This document shows positions 14,713 through 18,548 of a stretch of 18,548 bases of DNA, in pieces (position 1 is the stretch's first letter; the number at the start of each line of letters is the position of its first letter). Both the position numbers and the translations under genes were made by a program. The notes beneath the pieces are model-generated. The model did no database searches. It saw only the letters and a list, made by a program, of their open reading frames with translations, and was not told where the DNA came from. The DNA is from an uncultured Clostridia bacterium (GTDB lineage Bacteria; Bacillota; Clostridia; UMGS1810): assembly GCA_937959315.1 (NCBI GenBank), contig CALGRC010000011.1, positions 1 through 18,548 on the forward strand, written 5' to 3'.

Positions 14713-16099
14713 ATTCCTCCTTATCCAAATAATTTACCTGGAATTGCTGGGCTGCTTCTGCCAAAACAGTGTTGACATCTGCATTTTGATTGTTTAACAC
14801 CTCTTGGATACAATTATCCAGCACCTGGTAAAGCTCCTGGCAGGCAACCGGTTCTTCTGCCCGGACGGTCACGCCCTCTGCATCCACATATTCCTTAAAA
14901 TATTTTTCGTCCGCATTGCGGTACTTTTCAATCATTTCGTTCCGGTAATTGCTGTACTCTGAATTATCCGCCCAGTGGTCATACGGGGCGAACGCAACCA
15001 AATCCCCTTGTTCCGCCTTGGTTTTATATTCATTTTCCATATGTTCCTTTGCAGTATCTGTCAGATTTGGCGAAATACCAATCGCTTCAAACCAGCGGAA
15101 TGCAGCGTCCATTTCTTCCGGCGTTGCGCCATCCCGGATGACCTTTAAATTCCCGCCCATGACGGCAAAACGGCCCGCCGGCCCGGCCGGGATACGGCCT
15201 ACCGAGATAGAATCTTTGCTCATGCCGTAACGGGATGTCAAAATATCGCGCGGAGGGCTGTCAAACGTCATCGCAGCCTGCCCGGATGCGTACATTTCCA
15301 AGGCTTCGTTAGGGCTAAGCAAGGTATTGGCTGACATCGCGTTGTATTCCCATTTTAAATCCTTTAAATACTGCAGGGCCGCCGCGCATTCCGGGGAATC
15401 AAACGTTGCAATCCATTTCCCGTTTTCCTGCTTCATAAATTCTGTCCCATAAGCCCAGGCAATGTTCATAAAATGCCATCCGCCATAGTTATTGGTCGTC
15501 GGGAAAGCAAACCCCACTTTCCCGGTCCGTTCGTGGATCAACTGCGCCGTTTCTGCCAGTTCCTCAAACGTCTGCGGGATTTTCGCCGTACCATCCTCAT
15601 TGAGCAGCCCAGCTTCTTCAAAAATGTCCAGATTGATATACAAACCCATCATATATGCGCTTGACGGTATCATATAAACCTTCCCATCTTTTTGGACCAT
15701 ATCCAAAATTTCAGGCCGGATGGTATCGGCATACCCATATTTCTCATAATAATCAGTGATATCTGCTGCGAACCCAGCATCGATAATTTTGCTGACTTCT
15801 GTAAAAAACGTACCGTATACAGTCGGGATTTGGTTGCTGGCCGCCTGCGGCAGGAAAGTATCGACAGCATAGCCCCAATTGCGCGGTTCCAAGGTAACAT
15901 CTGGGTTTTCTGCTTCAAATTTTTCCACAGTGCTCATAAAATTGGCATGGTTTTCTTCATCAGATTCTGCCGGCATCCCATCGACCGACAGCACTGTTTT
16001 CCCGTCAGTCTGTTCATCTGCGCAGCCGGAAAAGCACAGCAACAGCAAAAGGCCGCACAAGATCAAGCACAACCGCCTCGTTTTTCTAAATTTTTTCAT
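14711..16099 (-). CDS. Extracellular sugar-binding lipoprotein of an ABC transporter
   Basis: This is a family 1 solute-binding protein, the lipid-anchored outer-face component that delivers an oligosaccharide or sugar to an ABC importer. It has 462 residues, with a basic start (MKKFRKTRR), a hydrophobic stretch and a lipobox-like CFSGC with Cys26 as the lipidated residue. Phe at position -3 is slightly atypical. The mature protein has typical features such as DGKVYMIPSS, GLYINLDIFEEAGL, QTFEELAETAQ and a GQAAM segment. AAGGAGG (16108-16114) lies 8 bases before the ATG. It follows the SLH protein by 36 bases. No permease or ATPase gene is adjacent, so it may work with a transporter encoded elsewhere. 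The substrate is unknown; the sialidase next to it hints at a sialylated or amino-sugar glycan. Confidence 0.9.
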   Translation of the reverse strand: MKKFRKTRRLCLILCGLLLLLCFSGCADEQTDGKTVLSVDGMPAESDEENHANFMSTVEKFEAENPDVTLEPRNWGYAVDTFLPQAASNQIPTVYGTFFTEVSKIIDAGFAADITDYYEKYGYADTIRPEILDMVQKDGKVYMIPSSAYMMGLYINLDIFEEAGLLNEDGTAKIPQTFEELAETAQLIHERTGKVGFAFPTTNNYGGWHFMNIAWAYGTEFMKQENGKWIATFDSPECAAALQYLKDLKWEYNAMSANTLLSPNEALEMYASGQAAMTFDSPPRDILTSRYGMSKDSISVGRIPAGPAGRFAVMGGNLKVIRDGATPEEMDAAFRWFEAIGISPNLTDTAKEHMENEYKTKAEQGDLVAFAPYDHWADNSEYSNYRNEMIEKYRNADEKYFKEYVDAEGVTVRAEEPVACQELYQVLDNCIQEVLNNQNADVNTVLAEAAQQFQVNYLDKEE

Positions 16100-16135
16100 G
16101 CAAAATACCTCCTTTTTTATCCCAAATTTTCCTGT

Positions 16136-18548
16136 TTAACGATAAACCACCATACTCATGGGGTGCTGCCAACGGTTCATATATACGATCTCCGAACAAT
16201 TTTCCCCTACGCTTTCATAGTCGAGGACATCATCAATCGTTCCGGAATACACTTTATTCGTTGCGCTGTCAAATACCACAATCCGCCCGGAAACATTGCT
16301 GTTATTGGTATTAAAAGCTTCGTGTACCTGGTTTGCCTCCAAATTGGACGAACCGTTTGCCTCCTGGCGGCTCTTTAATATCAGCGTCCCGCCCAGCTTT
16401 TTCTCGGCATATCCAAAAGAGATTCTTGGATTATACGAATAGTTGGATACCGTTGTAAAGGACAGCGGCGCCATCGAATTGCCGTCTGCGGCGGGCGCCC
16501 AGATGGGCGGCGTTGCTGTAGACCCCTCTTCGGGGAACAGGCTCCCATGGTTTTGGCTGTAATCAAACCAGACCTGGATTTTCACAACTTCCCCCATAAT
16601 GTCCTGGCCAATCCGGATGATGTCGCCCGGCCCTAACTGGTCCGGAGAGGAAATCCCGGTGCCCCCGTCAAACATTTCCGTCTTTTCTGATACCGAAAAA
16701 GAGGCGGTGGACCCTCCATAGTTCCCTTTTAACGACCAAAGGATTTCATCATCCTCTGAAAGCGTTTCTGCAACCGATTCAATCACCATCAGGCGCGAGT
16801 CCTGATTGATGGCGGCAGCATCGTCCATTTTCACAACAACCACTTCTTCGTTTTCCCTGTCCTGGTTGACCTTATACATTTCCGCCTGGTATGTCTGATC
16901 CTGGAAAAACGCCGCCCTGGTTAACACTTGCAATTCAGACGGGTCGGCGTCCCGGATCATACCGTCGGTTGGGACACGGAAAAAGATGGTTTCGCCCCAG
17001 TCGACCCTGCCCAGCGGCCCCAATAAATCCGCACTGCTCCAATAAATGTAGCCCTGCATTGGCTGTGTCACCTGTAACGTGTTTTCATTTTCCGCTTCCG
17101 TTTTGGTTTTGGTGTCAATCACCTTCACATTCCCTTCTGCGTCAAGGCCGTATCGGATGAGCTGCGGCGCCAAAGCATCGCCGACGCCGCCCAAACGGTT
17201 GATGGCCTCCTGCGCCTCTACGGAACTTACCCCGTCAACGGTGACTTTATCAGCCAACGTAAACAACATAATCTGATTTTGCTGCGTCAGCGCTTTGATG
17301 ACAACCTGGTCATCCAAACCGTTGCGTTGGATTGCACTGTCAAATACATACGCAAACTGCATACTTTCTGAGGTGCCAAAATCCAATGTTACAATATTGC
17401 CTTCTAAATCCAGATGGATGGTAACAGAATCCCCTGCCTCTGGAACCATCATCCCATTCATTTCATAAATAGGATGGAATGGATAATCCTTGCCGTCAAT
17501 GGTCAGCATGGTCCCCTTGCTGCCGCTGCTTACTTCTTCTACCGTCCCAAGCGCCAGGCCCGAGCATTTGCAAATTTCAATATACTGCCCCGGCGTTTGT
17601 GCAACCAGCAGGACGTCGTTTTTGCCAATACGGTCGGCAGAGATTGCCTCTCCCGTGTCCGACAAAATTTTCACTATCTCATTTGCGCTCTCATCATAGT
17701 TTACAGTCGGCACTGTGCCTGTTTTGTACTGGTTGTAAATGACCCGGTTTTCTGTGTCAACAAACGAAACAGAGAACACATCATAATCGGTCACAACCGC
17801 CAAATCGTATCCGCCGCCGTCCCCTGTTGAAAACAGTTTGATTTTCCCTGTTTCCGGGCAGAGTTTTTCAGAAATCCCATCCCCTGCCGGGGCACCGTTG
17901 TATACCAGTTTCACATTCCTTGCAATTTTTGCGCGCTTTTCCCGCCCGTTTTCATTGGACCAATATGATAAAATGTAATCGGATGACAATTCATCAATAT
18001 CGCCCGCATTGATTTCCAAGACATCTTCCCCATCTTGCTTGGTGAGATATAAGATCGTCCCAAAATCATCTGTATCCGTCTTGCTATAAAACCCGGTTAC
18101 TTCGTGGCCCAAATATTCCATCCCGTTATATGGATGGAAAAACCACTGCCCTTCAATTTGCATTTTATCTTTTGCCAGGCTTGCCAGTCCCGTCCAAGCG
18201 GTGCCGTCTGCCGCAGCGACCCTGCCCGAAATGGGATAAACATCATGGTATTCGCTTAAAATGGTGACCCCTTCTGTCGATTGATATCCTACGCTTTGGC
18301 CGGATATCCATACCTGGTTGAGCATATCCATGTTCAGGGCATGATAGATGAGTTTTACCATATTTGTCCCGTCCAGCGGTTCGCCAAGCTGCATCCCCGT
18401 GCCATCCAGCAGCCCGTTTTCCTGTGCAGCGCGGAGGAACCCCGTATAATATCCGCCCGTTTCATTGGAATACCCTGAAAACCCCGTCAACGTCATTAAA
18501 ACTTTAACGGCTTCTTCAAAAAGGATCGCATCATCCGGCCGGAACAGG
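16136..18548 (-). CDS. SLH-domain surface protein, N-terminus beyond the window
   Basis: This is a large cell-surface protein, probably held to secondary cell-wall polymer by S-layer homology (SLH) domains. The visible 803 residues continue upstream past the window edge; the first ATG at 18496 is internal, because the frame is open to the edge. The edge sequence LFRPDDAILFEEAVKVLMTLTGF has the FxPdd...EA..L pattern of an SLH repeat. AAQENGLLDG plus LDGTNMVKLIYHALNMD starts another. The following ~690 residues are acidic, beta-rich and lack Cys clusters or a catalytic motif I recognise; short segments such as LDLEGNIVTLDF and LDAEGNVKVID look like recurring beta hairpins. The stop is 36 bases before the binding-protein gene, so cotranscription is likely. 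Function beyond surface attachment is unknown. Confidence 0.75.
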   Translation of the reverse strand, partial: LFRPDDAILFEEAVKVLMTLTGFSGYSNETGGYYTGFLRAAQENGLLDGTGMQLGEPLDGTNMVKLIYHALNMDMLNQVWISGQSVGYQSTEGVTILSEYHDVYPISGRVAAADGTAWTGLASLAKDKMQIEGQWFFHPYNGMEYLGHEVTGFYSKTDTDDFGTILYLTKQDGEDVLEINAGDIDELSSDYILSYWSNENGREKRAKIARNVKLVYNGAPAGDGISEKLCPETGKIKLFSTGDGGGYDLAVVTDYDVFSVSFVDTENRVIYNQYKTGTVPTVNYDESANEIVKILSDTGEAISADRIGKNDVLLVAQTPGQYIEICKCSGLALGTVEEVSSGSKGTMLTIDGKDYPFHPIYEMNGMMVPEAGDSVTIHLDLEGNIVTLDFGTSESMQFAYVFDSAIQRNGLDDQVVIKALTQQNQIMLFTLADKVTVDGVSSVEAQEAINRLGGVGDALAPQLIRYGLDAEGNVKVIDTKTKTEAENENTLQVTQPMQGYIYWSSADLLGPLGRVDWGETIFFRVPTDGMIRDADPSELQVLTRAAFFQDQTYQAEMYKVNQDRENEEVVVVKMDDAAAINQDSRLMVIESVAETLSEDDEILWSLKGNYGGSTASFSVSEKTEMFDGGTGISSPDQLGPGDIIRIGQDIMGEVVKIQVWFDYSQNHGSLFPEEGSTATPPIWAPAADGNSMAPLSFTTVSNYSYNPRISFGYAEKKLGGTLILKSRQEANGSSNLEANQVHEAFNTNNSNVSGRIVVFDSATNKVYSGTIDDVLDYESVGENCSEIVYMNRWQHPMSMVVYR

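Noticed and set aside
1..18548. CRISPR arrays, tRNA/rRNA genes, insertion sequences
   Set aside because: No regularly spaced direct repeats, tRNA cloverleaf, rRNA segment or transposase frame was seen by eye. A covariance-model scan would be needed to exclude small RNAs firmly.

Overview
The window reads as a contig end from an uncultured member of the Bacillota, probably class Clostridia. Supporting signs are an HPr with both the catalytic His and the regulatory Ser, a bifunctional Rel of RFKD type, HemZ, a clostridial-type nucleoside kinase, an SLH-domain surface protein, strong AGGAGG ribosome-binding sites and sigma-A-like promoters. Most genes have moderate GC and mixed third-codon positions.

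Positions 1-26 are not biological. They match the 3' end of the Illumina TruSeq universal adapter. The next ~560 bases carry a nearly complete FUSC/aromatic-acid-exporter-like membrane protein that is clearly more GC-rich than everything after it. This end of the contig is therefore either a chimeric join or a foreign gene. Two hairpins (597-630 and 648-671) separate it from the rest.

The middle is a housekeeping block. ptsH (minus) diverges from a tight plus-strand operon, recJ - relA - metallo-hydrolase - hemZ - short nucleoside kinase, with gaps of 13 bp or less, or overlaps. A bidirectional hairpin (8506-8542) ends it against a convergent minus-strand operon, nagA - ftsH - rlmA. In that operon the membrane protease and the 23S rRNA methyltransferase sit behind a GlcNAc-6-P deacetylase and are translationally coupled. 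nagB diverges from nagA, and the two have back-to-back promoters of good or perfect consensus.

Between nagB and the convergent gene cluster to its right lies a 362-bp non-coding stretch with three hairpins (13319-13511). The last region, all on the minus strand, encodes in transcription order an SLH-domain surface protein (cut by the window edge), a lipoprotein sugar-binding protein, and a sialidase-fold enzyme without a signal peptide. With nagA and nagB next door this suggests capture and breakdown of amino-sugar or sialylated glycans, but no permease and no nanA/E/K genes are visible here. No transposase, CRISPR array, tRNA, rRNA or known riboswitch was recognised. I did not find a clear new multi-gene system. 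The best leads are the hairpin cluster, the SD-hairpin-AUG arrangement before the sialidase gene, and the nagA-ftsH-rlmA linkage.
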